NCBI RefSeq assembly: GCF_021568705.1
Contig: NZ_JAKGTH010000007.1
Location: forward strand, 248,001-312,000
Origin: Gillisia lutea
GTDB taxonomy: Bacteria > Bacteroidota > Bacteroidia > Flavobacteriales > Flavobacteriaceae
Length of the DNA: 64,000 nt
Reading direction: 5' to 3'
The translations under genes and the position numbers were made by a program. This document shows positions 26,075 through 33,970 of this stretch, in pieces (the first letter of the stretch is position 1; each line of letters opens with the position of its first letter). The notes beneath the pieces were generated by a model. The model was given only the letters and a program-made list of their open reading frames with translations. It searched no databases and was not told where the DNA came from.

Positions 26075-26284
26075 CTAATTGTCGTCTAATATCCCAAAAG
26101 ATACTTTTGTGTTTACACGATATTCTTTGATCTTATTATTACCTACACAAACTTGCATATCCTGTATGTACACAGATTTAATATTCTTCACGCTTTTAGA
26201 CACCTCATTGATCACATTTTGAACTGCATCTTCAAAACTAACTGTCGAGTTCCCCAGTATTTCAATAACTTTTAATACAGACAT
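26075..26284 (-). CDS. Dodecin (flavin-binding small protein)
   Basis: A 69-residue protein matching the dodecin family throughout: LKVIEILGNSTVSFEDAVQNV, SVKNIKSVYIQDMQ, and the C-terminal EYRVNTKVSFGI. Dodecins assemble into hollow 12-mers that store riboflavin, FMN or FAD and quench their photochemistry. The family Trp that stacks on the flavin appears to be replaced (SVYIQD region), so ligand choice may differ. Single gene with its own TGA-N6-TCA operator. Confidence 0.9.
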   Translation of the reverse strand: MSVLKVIEILGNSTVSFEDAVQNVINEVSKSVKNIKSVYIQDMQVCVGNNKIKEYRVNTKVSFGILDDN

Positions 26285-26313
26285 AATCTCTAATTTGAAG
26301 GTTAATACTTAGG

Positions 26314-26357
26314 CGAAGATACTTGAGACCTTAGGTTAAAAAAATGATATAAATCAT
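26314..26357 (-). promoter_or_regulatory. TGA-N6-TCA operator and promoter of the dodecin gene
   Basis: Operator ATGATATAAATCAT (26344-26357), 22 bp, then TATCTTCG (26321-26314; one departure from TAnnTTTG), then 29 bp to the ATG. Confidence 0.7.
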
Positions 26358-26478
26358 TTTTCAAAAATTTCTGAATTGGAAACTTGAAAATTTAAAAACA
26401 CCCTTGTTGAATGCATAGCTGTGCTAAAAATTAGAATTTTATATGATATAAAAAGTTGAAGATCAGGCAGGTTAAAGT

Positions 26479-26522
26479 ATGATATATATCATTTTATATT
26501 TCTTTTTTTGTAAAGTTATTTG
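26479..26522 (+). promoter_or_regulatory. TGA-N6-TCA operator and promoter of the OmpA/PfkB operon
   Basis: Operator ATGATATATATCAT (26479-26492), a perfect palindrome, then 22 bp, then GTTATTTG (26515-26522), then 37 bp to the ATG. Confidence 0.7.
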
Positions 26523-26559
26523 TAGATGTAACTGCTTTAAAATTTGAAATATTCTAATC

Positions 26560-27414
26560 ATGAAAAGTTTAAAATTTATAGTTATAGGCTTGGGCTTATT
26601 ACTTGGCTCCTGTGTGAGTCAGAAGAAATATACCGAACTGCAAACCCGCTCTCAGGCGTGTGAAGATAATTTGAAATCAAAGCAAAGGGAGCTAATTGTT
26701 ATGGAAACCAGTCTTGCTAATAAAAGTAATAAGGTGAAAAATTTAGAGCAGCAAGTCGATTATTTCAAAACAACCAATACCAACCTTTTAGAACGATTAT
26801 CTGATCTTGCCGTGGTAAGTAAGTCGGGTGCCGAAAATATAAAAAAATCTCTTGAGGCTTTAAATGAACAGAACCGATATATAAAGGATCTTACTACATC
26901 TATGCGTAAAAAAGATTCTCTCAATCTGGTACTGGTTATGAATTTAAAACGCTCTTTAGATGATTTTGATGATGAGGATATAAATATTGAAGTTAAAAAA
27001 GGAGTGGTTTATATATCAATTTCCGATAAAATGCTTTTTAGATCTGGTAGCTACAGAATTAGTGACAGGGCCGAGGAAGTAATAGGAAAGATAGCCAAGA
27101 TTGTGAATGACCATAAAGAACTGGACATATTAGTAGAGGGGCATACCGACAATGTTCCCATTTCTACCGAATGTATGGTAGATAACTGGGACTTAAGCGC
27201 AAAAAGAGCAACATCAATTGTACGGCTAATGCAAATCAAATTTGGAGTGCAACCGGCTAGAATGACTGCGGGGGGCCGTTCAGAATATATACCTAAGGCA
27301 ACAAATGAAACAGTGGAAGGTAAAGCTAAAAATAGAAGAACAGAGATCGTGATCCTTCCAAAACTGGATCAGTTCTTTGAATTACTGGAGCCACCTCTAA
27401 ATAATTCAAACTAA
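26560..27414 (+). CDS. OmpA-family peptidoglycan-binding lipoprotein
   Basis: A 284-residue lipoprotein (lipobox LGSC, Cys18), a coiled-coil stretch (about 25-125), then an OmpA C-terminal domain (about 150-275) with LVEGHTDNVPI, NWDLSAKRATSIVRLM and the NRRTEIVI peptidoglycan-binding end. It would tether the outer membrane to the cell wall. It is co-directional with pfkB, 33 bp downstream, an odd pairing explained best by shared regulation. Confidence 0.85.
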   Translation: MKSLKFIVIGLGLLLGSCVSQKKYTELQTRSQACEDNLKSKQRELIVMETSLANKSNKVKNLEQQVDYFKTTNTNLLERLSDLAVVSKSGAENIKKSLEALNEQNRYIKDLTTSMRKKDSLNLVLVMNLKRSLDDFDDEDINIEVKKGVVYISISDKMLFRSGSYRISDRAEEVIGKIAKIVNDHKELDILVEGHTDNVPISTECMVDNWDLSAKRATSIVRLMQIKFGVQPARMTAGGRSEYIPKATNETVEGKAKNRRTEIVILPKLDQFFELLEPPLNNSN

Positions 27415-27447
27415 GGTTAAGGAAGGTGTAAAGTTCAAAAATTTACT

Positions 27448-28401
27448 ATGAAAAGGGTCCTGACACTTACTTTAAACCCGGCTATCGATAAAAGTACAGA
27501 AGTAGCCGGAATTAAACCCAATAGTAAATTGCGGTGTGCTGTCCCCGTTTACGAAGCCGGTGGCGGTGGGATAAATGTCTCCAGAGTTATAAATAATCTG
27601 GGAGGTAGTTCTTTAGCCGTTTTTTTAGCTGGAGGATCCAGCGGCGTTCATTTAATTAGCTTACTTAAAAAAGAAGGAATCACGCAACGGGTAATCCCAA
27701 TAAAAGAGTGGGTACGGGAAAATCTAGCGGTTATGGATACCTCTAATAACTTACAATATAGATTTGGGATGCCCGGCGCGACAGTAAGTGAAAAAGAAAG
27801 GCAAGAGGTTTTAAAGCAGCTGGAAATACTACTGCCCGAAGTAGATTTTTTAGTGGCCAGTGGAAGCTTACCACCGGGAATACCTGAAGAGTTCTTTACT
27901 ACTATTGCTTCACTGACAAAGAAAAATAAGGTTAAATTAATTTTAGATACTTCCGGGCGTGCTCTAATTAGAGGAGCTGAAACCGGGGTTTTCCTATTAA
28001 AACCCAATTTAGAAGAATTATGCACCTTGGCCGGAGTAGAGAGCGTAGCAGGTTTAGAGGTGGAGGAATTAGCAAAACAATTAATAAATAAAGGGGTTAG
28101 CGAAGTAATTGTTGTCTCTATGGGGGCAAGAGGAGCCGTATTGGTCTCTGCTAAAGAAGTTGAATATATAGCAGCTCCAACAGTGCATCAAAAGAGCACG
28201 ATTGGTGCCGGAGATAGTATGGTTGCAGGAATGGTATACAGTCTTGCCTTAGGAAAATCATATTCAGAAATGGCAAAATACGGAGTAGCCTGTGGGACCG
28301 CAGCTACCATTAGTCCCGGAACTCAGCTCTGTACCCGGGAAGATGCTAATAGACTTTACAACTGGATAACAGCAAATAAAACGATTAATAGGAAGAGCTA
28401 G
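27448..28401 (+). CDS. pfkB: PfkB-type phosphofructokinase
   Basis: A 317-residue ribokinase-family enzyme of the phosphofructokinase B/1-phosphofructokinase group. The N-terminus LTLTLNPAIDKS, the GGGGINVSR substrate loop and the GAGDSM anion hole with catalytic Asp256 are all present. It phosphorylates fructose 6-phosphate or a related sugar phosphate (fructose 1-phosphate, tagatose 6-phosphate). It lies in a stress regulon, not a sugar-uptake operon, as does the PfkB of the mycobacterial DosR set (Rv2029c). Confidence 0.88.
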   Translation: MKRVLTLTLNPAIDKSTEVAGIKPNSKLRCAVPVYEAGGGGINVSRVINNLGGSSLAVFLAGGSSGVHLISLLKKEGITQRVIPIKEWVRENLAVMDTSNNLQYRFGMPGATVSEKERQEVLKQLEILLPEVDFLVASGSLPPGIPEEFFTTIASLTKKNKVKLILDTSGRALIRGAETGVFLLKPNLEELCTLAGVESVAGLEVEELAKQLINKGVSEVIVVSMGARGAVLVSAKEVEYIAAPTVHQKSTIGAGDSMVAGMVYSLALGKSYSEMAKYGVACGTAATISPGTQLCTREDANRLYNWITANKTINRKS

Positions 28402-28513
28402 ACGGCTTCGCTTTAGAAATTACTCAACTAGAAATAAATCTAAATATCAATTGTTATAAAGACAAATCCCCCTTTACTCAATTAAAATAGTATAACTTTT
28501 AAAATACAAGGTC

Positions 28514-29275
28514 ATGGACAATCTAAAGAATAAAGTAGCTATAATTACTGGTGGAGCAGGTGGTATTGGTACAGCTACAGCCCAGTTGTTTTTGAAGGAA
28601 GGAGCCCAGGTAATGCTAGTGGATAAAAATGAAGAGCAATTAAAAAAGACGGTTAAAGACTTAAATACATCAAACGTATCCTATTGCCAGGCAGATGTTT
28701 CCAAAACAACTGAAGTAGAAAAATACGTAGCCGAAACCCTCAAAAAATTTAAAAAGATTGATATTTTCTTCAATAATGCCGGGGTCGAGGGCAAATTTAT
28801 GCCGCTTGCTGATTATTCTGAAGAGGTTTTTGATAAAGTAATTGCAGTCAACCTAAAAGGAGTGTGGCTGGGCTGCCAAAAAGTTATGCCAAAAATGGAA
28901 GATGGAGGTAGTGTAATTATAACTTCATCGGTAGCCGGATTAAAAGGCTTTCAAGGATTGGGAGCTTACGTAGCAAGTAAACATGCCGTGGTGGGCGTAA
29001 TGCGTGTTGCTGCTTTGGAATTTGCAGAAAGAAAAATTCGTGTGAATACCGTGCACCCGGGACCTGTAAACAATAGGATGATGCGTTCTATAGAAGAAGG
29101 GATATCTCCCTCTAAACCTCAAATCGCGCAAAAAAGTTTTGAAGATGCAGTACCGCTAAAACGTTATGCTGAAAATAAGGAAATTGGGGAAATGGTATTA
29201 TTTCTAGCTTCCGATAAAAGTAAATATATTACCGGGACTACACAGGTGGTAGATGGCGGTATGACCATAGCTTAG
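28514..29275 (+). CDS. Short-chain dehydrogenase/reductase
   Basis: A 253-residue classical SDR with TGGAGGIG (cofactor loop, about 12-19), NNAGVEG, a catalytic Ser in TSSVAGLKG and the YVASKH active site. Asp after strand 2 (LVDKNEEQ) suggests NAD(H) rather than NADP(H). Substrate unknown. The gene is 112 bp beyond pfkB with a possible own promoter (TAACTTTT near 28493) and its stop overlaps that of the convergent ribonucleotide reductase gene by 4 bp. Confidence 0.85.
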   Translation: MDNLKNKVAIITGGAGGIGTATAQLFLKEGAQVMLVDKNEEQLKKTVKDLNTSNVSYCQADVSKTTEVEKYVAETLKKFKKIDIFFNNAGVEGKFMPLADYSEEVFDKVIAVNLKGVWLGCQKVMPKMEDGGSVIITSSVAGLKGFQGLGAYVASKHAVVGVMRVAALEFAERKIRVNTVHPGPVNNRMMRSIEEGISPSKPQIAQKSFEDAVPLKRYAENKEIGEMVLFLASDKSKYITGTTQVVDGGMTIA

Positions 29276-30996
29276 ATATCACAGCTCAAATTGGTATCGG
29301 GCCCGCATTTTTGAAGAACTTGCCCGGGTTTACTGCCATATCTGTAAATGGTAATTCCTTTTAGCTGATATTTCCAGGCATTCATATATATATCAGAAAT
29401 GGTTTCGGGAGTCGTGTTTTCGGGAAGGTTGATGGTTTTGGAAACAGCATTATCAGTGAATTTCTGAAAAGCTTTTTGGTGTAATAAATGATATTTCCAG
29501 GGAATCTCTAAACTGGTTCTAAACAAGTGTTTCAACTCTTCCGGAACACCTTTTATATGCTGAACGCTGCCTTTTTTAAGCACTTCCTCGTTAAGAGTTT
29601 TGTTCCAAAGCTTTTCCTGTTTCATAGTATTAATAAATGGGGTATTTATTTCGGTTTGGGTTATTCCATTCAAAATTCCTACTCGTTTGTATGCCAGTGC
29701 AAATAGAGGTTCAATAGAATAGGAAGCATCGGCAATAACTGCTATAGATCCTGTAGGAGCAATACTATTGCAGGTGGCGTTCCTTAAAAGAAATGTTTGG
29801 GGATGGCTGCTTTTTCTGAATTCGGGGAATTCTCCTTTTTCTATGGCCAGGTCATGAGATGATTTATAGCTGTGCCCCTGGATGAATTTAATGAGCTCTT
29901 CAGCAAGTAAAAGTGCTTTGGTACTGGCATAAGGAATTTTTAATAAGAGTAACATTTCGGCCCAGCCCATAACTCCCAATCCAATTTTTCTGTGTGCTTT
30001 AGTAATTTGTTCTATTTCGGGCAGTATATAATAATTGGCATCAATAATATTATCTAAAAATCGTATTGCCAATCGTGTGGTCTCAGCAAGTTTCTCCCAG
30101 TCTATACTCGAGATACCATTCACTATCTTAATCATCTTAGAAAGATTGATAGATCCAAGATTGCAGCTTTCATAATCTAATAAGGGCACTTCCCCACAAG
30201 GGTTGGTGGATTGTATTTCTCCTGATTTTGGAAGCGGATTGTGTTTATTGATAGTATCCAGGAAAATGAGTCCCGGATCGCCTGAGTTCCAGGCCTGATT
30301 TACGATTTCCTGCCATAGATATGCTGCCTTTACTGTCTTTCGAACCTCTTTGGATGCCGGATCAAGCAATTTCCAATCTTTATTTTCCTGAACAGCCAGC
30401 ATAAAAGCATCGGTAATTCCCACAGAAAGATTAAAGTTCTTTATAGCATCAGAATTAGATTTAGATGTAATGAACTCTTCAATATCGGGATGATCAACAT
30501 TTAAAATCCCCATATTAGCGCCTCTTCGTTTTCCTCCTTGTTTCACATATTCGGTAGCAACATCAAATATTTTAATAAAGGCCAAAGGTCCCGAAGAAGT
30601 ACCTCCAGAAGCATCTATCCAACTTCCTTTTGGGCGTAATTTTGAAAAATTGAAACCTGTTCCACCACCGCTTTGATGGATTAACGCAGCATTTTTAAGA
30701 CTTGTAAAAATACCATTTAAACTATCTTCTACCGGTAAAACAAAACATGCACTCAGCTGCCCGTCCCGGGTTCCCGCATTCATGAGAGTGGGGGAATTTG
30801 GCAGAAAATAGAAATTGCTCATTAGCTTATAAAAGCGTTGTTTCCAAAGCATAAAATCTTCTTTTTCTACAACGGCTACGCATTTGGCTACGCGCTCAAA
30901 TAGTTGCTTAGGGGTTTCTATAGCCATACCCTGTGCATCTTTTAAAAGATAGCGTTGAGATATAATTTCCAAAGCATTTTTAGTGAAGCCTATCAT
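29272..30996 (-). CDS. nrdJ: Class II adenosylcobalamin-dependent ribonucleotide reductase
   Basis: A 574-residue oxygen-independent reductase of NDPs to dNDPs. The catalytic site NPCGE is at 265-269 (radical Cys267 with Asn265 and Glu269). The redox cysteines are Cys84 (LSACFVLP) and Cys278 (ESCNLGSI), and a C-terminal Cys pair (KCGPDTNLSC) re-reduces the site. The short length, without an ATP-cone, matches compact single-chain enzymes such as mycobacterial NrdZ. It lies 17 bp behind the P-ATPase gene in one operon, and supplies dNTPs when oxygen is scarce. Confidence 0.9.
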   Translation of the reverse strand: MIGFTKNALEIISQRYLLKDAQGMAIETPKQLFERVAKCVAVVEKEDFMLWKQRFYKLMSNFYFLPNSPTLMNAGTRDGQLSACFVLPVEDSLNGIFTSLKNAALIHQSGGGTGFNFSKLRPKGSWIDASGGTSSGPLAFIKIFDVATEYVKQGGKRRGANMGILNVDHPDIEEFITSKSNSDAIKNFNLSVGITDAFMLAVQENKDWKLLDPASKEVRKTVKAAYLWQEIVNQAWNSGDPGLIFLDTINKHNPLPKSGEIQSTNPCGEVPLLDYESCNLGSINLSKMIKIVNGISSIDWEKLAETTRLAIRFLDNIIDANYYILPEIEQITKAHRKIGLGVMGWAEMLLLLKIPYASTKALLLAEELIKFIQGHSYKSSHDLAIEKGEFPEFRKSSHPQTFLLRNATCNSIAPTGSIAVIADASYSIEPLFALAYKRVGILNGITQTEINTPFINTMKQEKLWNKTLNEEVLKKGSVQHIKGVPEELKHLFRTSLEIPWKYHLLHQKAFQKFTDNAVSKTINLPENTTPETISDIYMNAWKYQLKGITIYRYGSKPGQVLQKCGPDTNLSCDI

Positions 30997-31013
30997 GGTT
31001 ATACAATTTGATA

Positions 31014-33653
31014 TTAATCGGAAATTTTAAGACGTTTCAAAATTTGCGTTAGCACCAAAGAGCCTATCGCAAAGATAATAATGGTTAAAAGCTGCTCTAA
31101 ATTGAGAGAATCCAGAGATAATACTCGGGCTAATATGGGGGTGTTATATACTGCCAGCATTATAAGAATAGAAAATAACAAAGATGCCCACACCCATTTA
31201 TTGTTGGTGATTTCATTTTTAAAAAAAGAGACTTTTCGGGAGGCTATATTAAATACATTGAGCAATTGGGCCAGTACAAGTGTATAAAAGGCCATATTAT
31301 TCACAATAATGGGCGATAGTTTTAGATAGGTACTGGTATAAACCGTTATTCCAATTACGGCAGCCGTTATGGAAAGTCCGTATATAACAGTAGATAACCA
31401 TAAAGTACCGGTGATAATGGGAGTTTCCGGGTCTCGAGGAGGCCGCTCCATGATAGATATCTCTCCTCGACCCATTCCCAAAGCCAGGGCGGGAAAAACA
31501 TCGGTAACGAAATTGAGAAACAATATTTGCAGTGGAAGCAGGGGCAAAGGCAAATTTGAAACGGCAGCGATGGCCACAGCAATGATTTCTGCCAGGTTAC
31601 AGGATAAAAGGAAAACGACGAAGTGCCGAATGTTGTCAAAAATATTCCTACCCTGACGAATTGCTAATTCGGTTGAGGTAAATTTATCATCCATTAAAAT
31701 AACATCTGCCACTTCCTGTGCAGCATCAGATCCACGTATTCCCATAGCTATTCCAATATCTGCTTTTTTTAGGGCAGGGGCATCGTTTACACCATCTCCA
31801 ATCATTCCCACAATAAAATTATGCTGCTGAAAGAAATTTATAAGCTCTAACTTTTGCTTGGGAACCACTCGTGCAAAAATTGTTGCCTGTAGGATTTGTG
31901 TTTCTAACTCGGGCGAAATCTGCTCTAAATTAGTTATAGAAGCCCCATGAATTACACTTTTAATAGAAGTGTCTTCGGGTAAAAGCCCTATTTCTTCACC
32001 TACTTTTTTAGCGGTTCCGGGATGGTCCCCGGTCATCATTATAACTTTTATGCCTGCATCTTTATAGGTTTGAATAGCCTGTTTTACGTCTTCTCTTGGT
32101 GGGTCAAGAAATCCAACGATTCCTACAAAAATTAGATCACTAATTAGTTGATTATTTTCAGGTTTGAAGGTTGTGTTTTTAAAGGCAAAAGCAAGATTTC
32201 TTAACCCTTGAGAAGCCATGGTGTTGGAAGCTAGCTCCCATTTTTTTCTATCTATTGATGAAATGATTCCCTCGTAGGTTAATACCCGGGTACAAGAATT
32301 TATTACATTTTCAAACGAGCCTTTAACACAAACCAAAAATGCATCTTTATCCTGATGTAAAGTTGCCATGATCTTGTTTTCGGCATCAAAGGGAATTTCT
32401 TCCAGCTCGGGATGGGATGCTCTAATTGTAGAGATATCAAATCCCATTTCCTGGGAAAAGTTTAGCAGTGCAATTTCAATGGAATCATCATTTTTACCAT
32501 CTTCCAGAATGCTACTGTTATTGCATAACACACCAATTTCAACTATTTGATATAAGAGAGAATCTGTTTTCGATATTACACTTCTCTCTTCTTTAAAATT
32601 CCATTCTTTATTAAAAACCACTAAAGTATGCACGGCCATTTTATCTTCAGTAAGCGTACCGGTCTTATCGGTACAAATAATCCCGGTTTCTCCTAATGTT
32701 TGCACGGCTTCCAGCTTTTTAATAATCACTTTTTGTTTGGAAAGTCTTACCATCCCTCTAGCCAGAGAAATAGTAGCAACAATAGGCAGACCTTCAGGAA
32801 TTGCAGCAATGGCCAGGGCTATGCCTATTTTTATCATGGGTATAAGTTCCTTTCCTTGCAGGTAGCCACTTATAGTTATAATAATTACCAGAACTAAGGT
32901 TAGCCATATTAATCGCCCACTCAGTTTATTGAGTTTATGTTCTAAGGGGTGTCGCTCTTTACCGGCTTCCTGGGTTAGAATATTTACCTGTCCTATCATA
33001 GTTTCATCTCCTGTTGCTACTATCACAGCTACGGCATTGCCTTTTTCTATGGTAGTTCCTTTAAATACCATGTTAAGTTGTTCGGCCAAGGGCGTTTCTA
33101 CTGGAAGTGGAGCTATGTTTTTTTGAATTTGATTGCTTTCCCCGGTTAAAATAGCTTCTTTGACTGCCAATCCCTGATGGGAAATTATTCGTGCATCGGC
33201 CGGTACAATATTTCCGGAATGAAGATGGATGATATCTCCGGGAACCAGGGCATGAGCTTTGATCTTCCTAGAAATTCCATTTCTTAAAACATACGCGTTC
33301 GCCCGGGTGAGCTTTTGAAGAGATTCTACAGATCTTATGGCTTGCCATTCCATAAAAAAACCAATAAAAGCGGTAATTATAATTACTACCAAAATGGTAA
33401 TACCTTCCAGCCACTCATCAAAAATAAAGGTCAGGATCATTGCTGATGCAAGGATATAAATTATTGGATCCAGCAACTGGTCCAGCAGGATGCGCCAAAG
33501 ACTTTTTGGGGCTTTGGCACTAAGCGTATTGGGGCCGTAAAGCTTTAAGCGTTGTTTTGCTTCAATTGTGGAAAGACCCCGCGCCGGGTCTACCTCCAAT
33601 TGTGAAATTACTTCGGTAACAGTTTTATTATATGGTTCTTGGATGGGTATCAT
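31014..33653 (-). CDS. P-type cation-transporting ATPase, SERCA/CtpF-like
   Basis: An 879-residue P2-type pump with TGES (170-173, actuator), PEGLP (286-290, ion-binding helix 4), phosphorylation site DKTGTLT with Asp329, and GDGVNDAP in the P domain. The N-terminal cation-ATPase domain and the C-terminal helices (LFLNFVTDVFPALALG) are typical of Ca2+/Mn2+-type pumps, but the ion is not certain. It heads the operon with the class II ribonucleotide reductase and shares a divergent operator with the persulfide operon. It has a long untranslated leader of about 130 nt. Confidence 0.88.
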   Translation of the reverse strand: MIPIQEPYNKTVTEVISQLEVDPARGLSTIEAKQRLKLYGPNTLSAKAPKSLWRILLDQLLDPIIYILASAMILTFIFDEWLEGITILVVIIITAFIGFFMEWQAIRSVESLQKLTRANAYVLRNGISRKIKAHALVPGDIIHLHSGNIVPADARIISHQGLAVKEAILTGESNQIQKNIAPLPVETPLAEQLNMVFKGTTIEKGNAVAVIVATGDETMIGQVNILTQEAGKERHPLEHKLNKLSGRLIWLTLVLVIIITISGYLQGKELIPMIKIGIALAIAAIPEGLPIVATISLARGMVRLSKQKVIIKKLEAVQTLGETGIICTDKTGTLTEDKMAVHTLVVFNKEWNFKEERSVISKTDSLLYQIVEIGVLCNNSSILEDGKNDDSIEIALLNFSQEMGFDISTIRASHPELEEIPFDAENKIMATLHQDKDAFLVCVKGSFENVINSCTRVLTYEGIISSIDRKKWELASNTMASQGLRNLAFAFKNTTFKPENNQLISDLIFVGIVGFLDPPREDVKQAIQTYKDAGIKVIMMTGDHPGTAKKVGEEIGLLPEDTSIKSVIHGASITNLEQISPELETQILQATIFARVVPKQKLELINFFQQHNFIVGMIGDGVNDAPALKKADIGIAMGIRGSDAAQEVADVILMDDKFTSTELAIRQGRNIFDNIRHFVVFLLSCNLAEIIAVAIAAVSNLPLPLLPLQILFLNFVTDVFPALALGMGRGEISIMERPPRDPETPIITGTLWLSTVIYGLSITAAVIGITVYTSTYLKLSPIIVNNMAFYTLVLAQLLNVFNIASRKVSFFKNEITNNKWVWASLLFSILIMLAVYNTPILARVLSLDSLNLEQLLTIIIFAIGSLVLTQILKRLKISD

Positions 33654-33787
33654 ATAAGTTATTATCCCGGGTTATATTTTTAGTAATATTCTTCAGCTGA
33701 AAATAGTAGCTCATAAAACCGTTTTTGCTTAGAATCAATAGTAAAACAGGATTCTTCCATCAACATTTTCAGCTTAAAAAGATCAAT

Positions 33788-33861
33788 TAAAAGTATAAAT
33801 AGGGGAAGGGATAAAAGATGACAAATGTCATTGTATTCCATACTTGAGCCGGATACTTTTG
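33788..33861. promoter_or_regulatory. Bidirectional TGA-N6-TCA operator between P-ATPase and persulfide operons
   Basis: Operator ATGACAAATGTCAT (33818-33831). Rightward, 22 bp on, is TACTTTTG (33854-33861), 109 bp before the dioxygenase ATG. Leftward, 22 bp on, is TACTTTTA (33795-33788), 134 bp before the P-ATPase ATG. Both are strong -7 matches; the leaders are longer than at the other sites. Confidence 0.8.
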
Positions 33862-33888
33862 TGCTAAACCTTACTTATAGAGGTGATT

Positions 33889-33954
33889 ATGCGTGCACTT
33901 GGTAACATAGGTTACTGTGGAACCTTCCGGTGCTGTTTAATTTTAAAAACTTAA
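33889..33954 (+). CDS. Possible 21-residue cysteine-containing leader peptide
   Basis: An ATG preceded by GAGGTG opens a frame beginning MRALGNIGYCGTF and containing three Cys (positions 10, 15, 16) that ends 16 bp before the dioxygenase gene. It lies in the transcript predicted from the 33854 promoter. It overlaps the second operator/promoter at 33902-33945, so one of the two readings may be accidental. Confidence 0.25.
   Translation: MRALGNIGYCGTFRCCLILKT
33902..33945 (+). promoter_or_regulatory. Second promoter of the persulfide operon with GTAAC-N4-GTTAC operator
   Basis: Operator GTAACATAGGTTAC (33902-33915), 22 bp, then TAATTTTA (33938-33945), 25 bp before the ATG at 33971. It has the same core and spacing as the tsdA promoter, so reduced-sulfur genes may share a regulator separate from the TGA-N6-TCA one. 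Confidence 0.6.
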
Positions 33955-33970
33955 AACTCAAAAAAATATC

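Noticed and set aside
26449-26492. Leftward promoter from the operator at 26479
   Set aside because: AACTTTTA sits at the right distance, but transcription would run into the dodecin promoter region, which has its own better site, so no target is evident.
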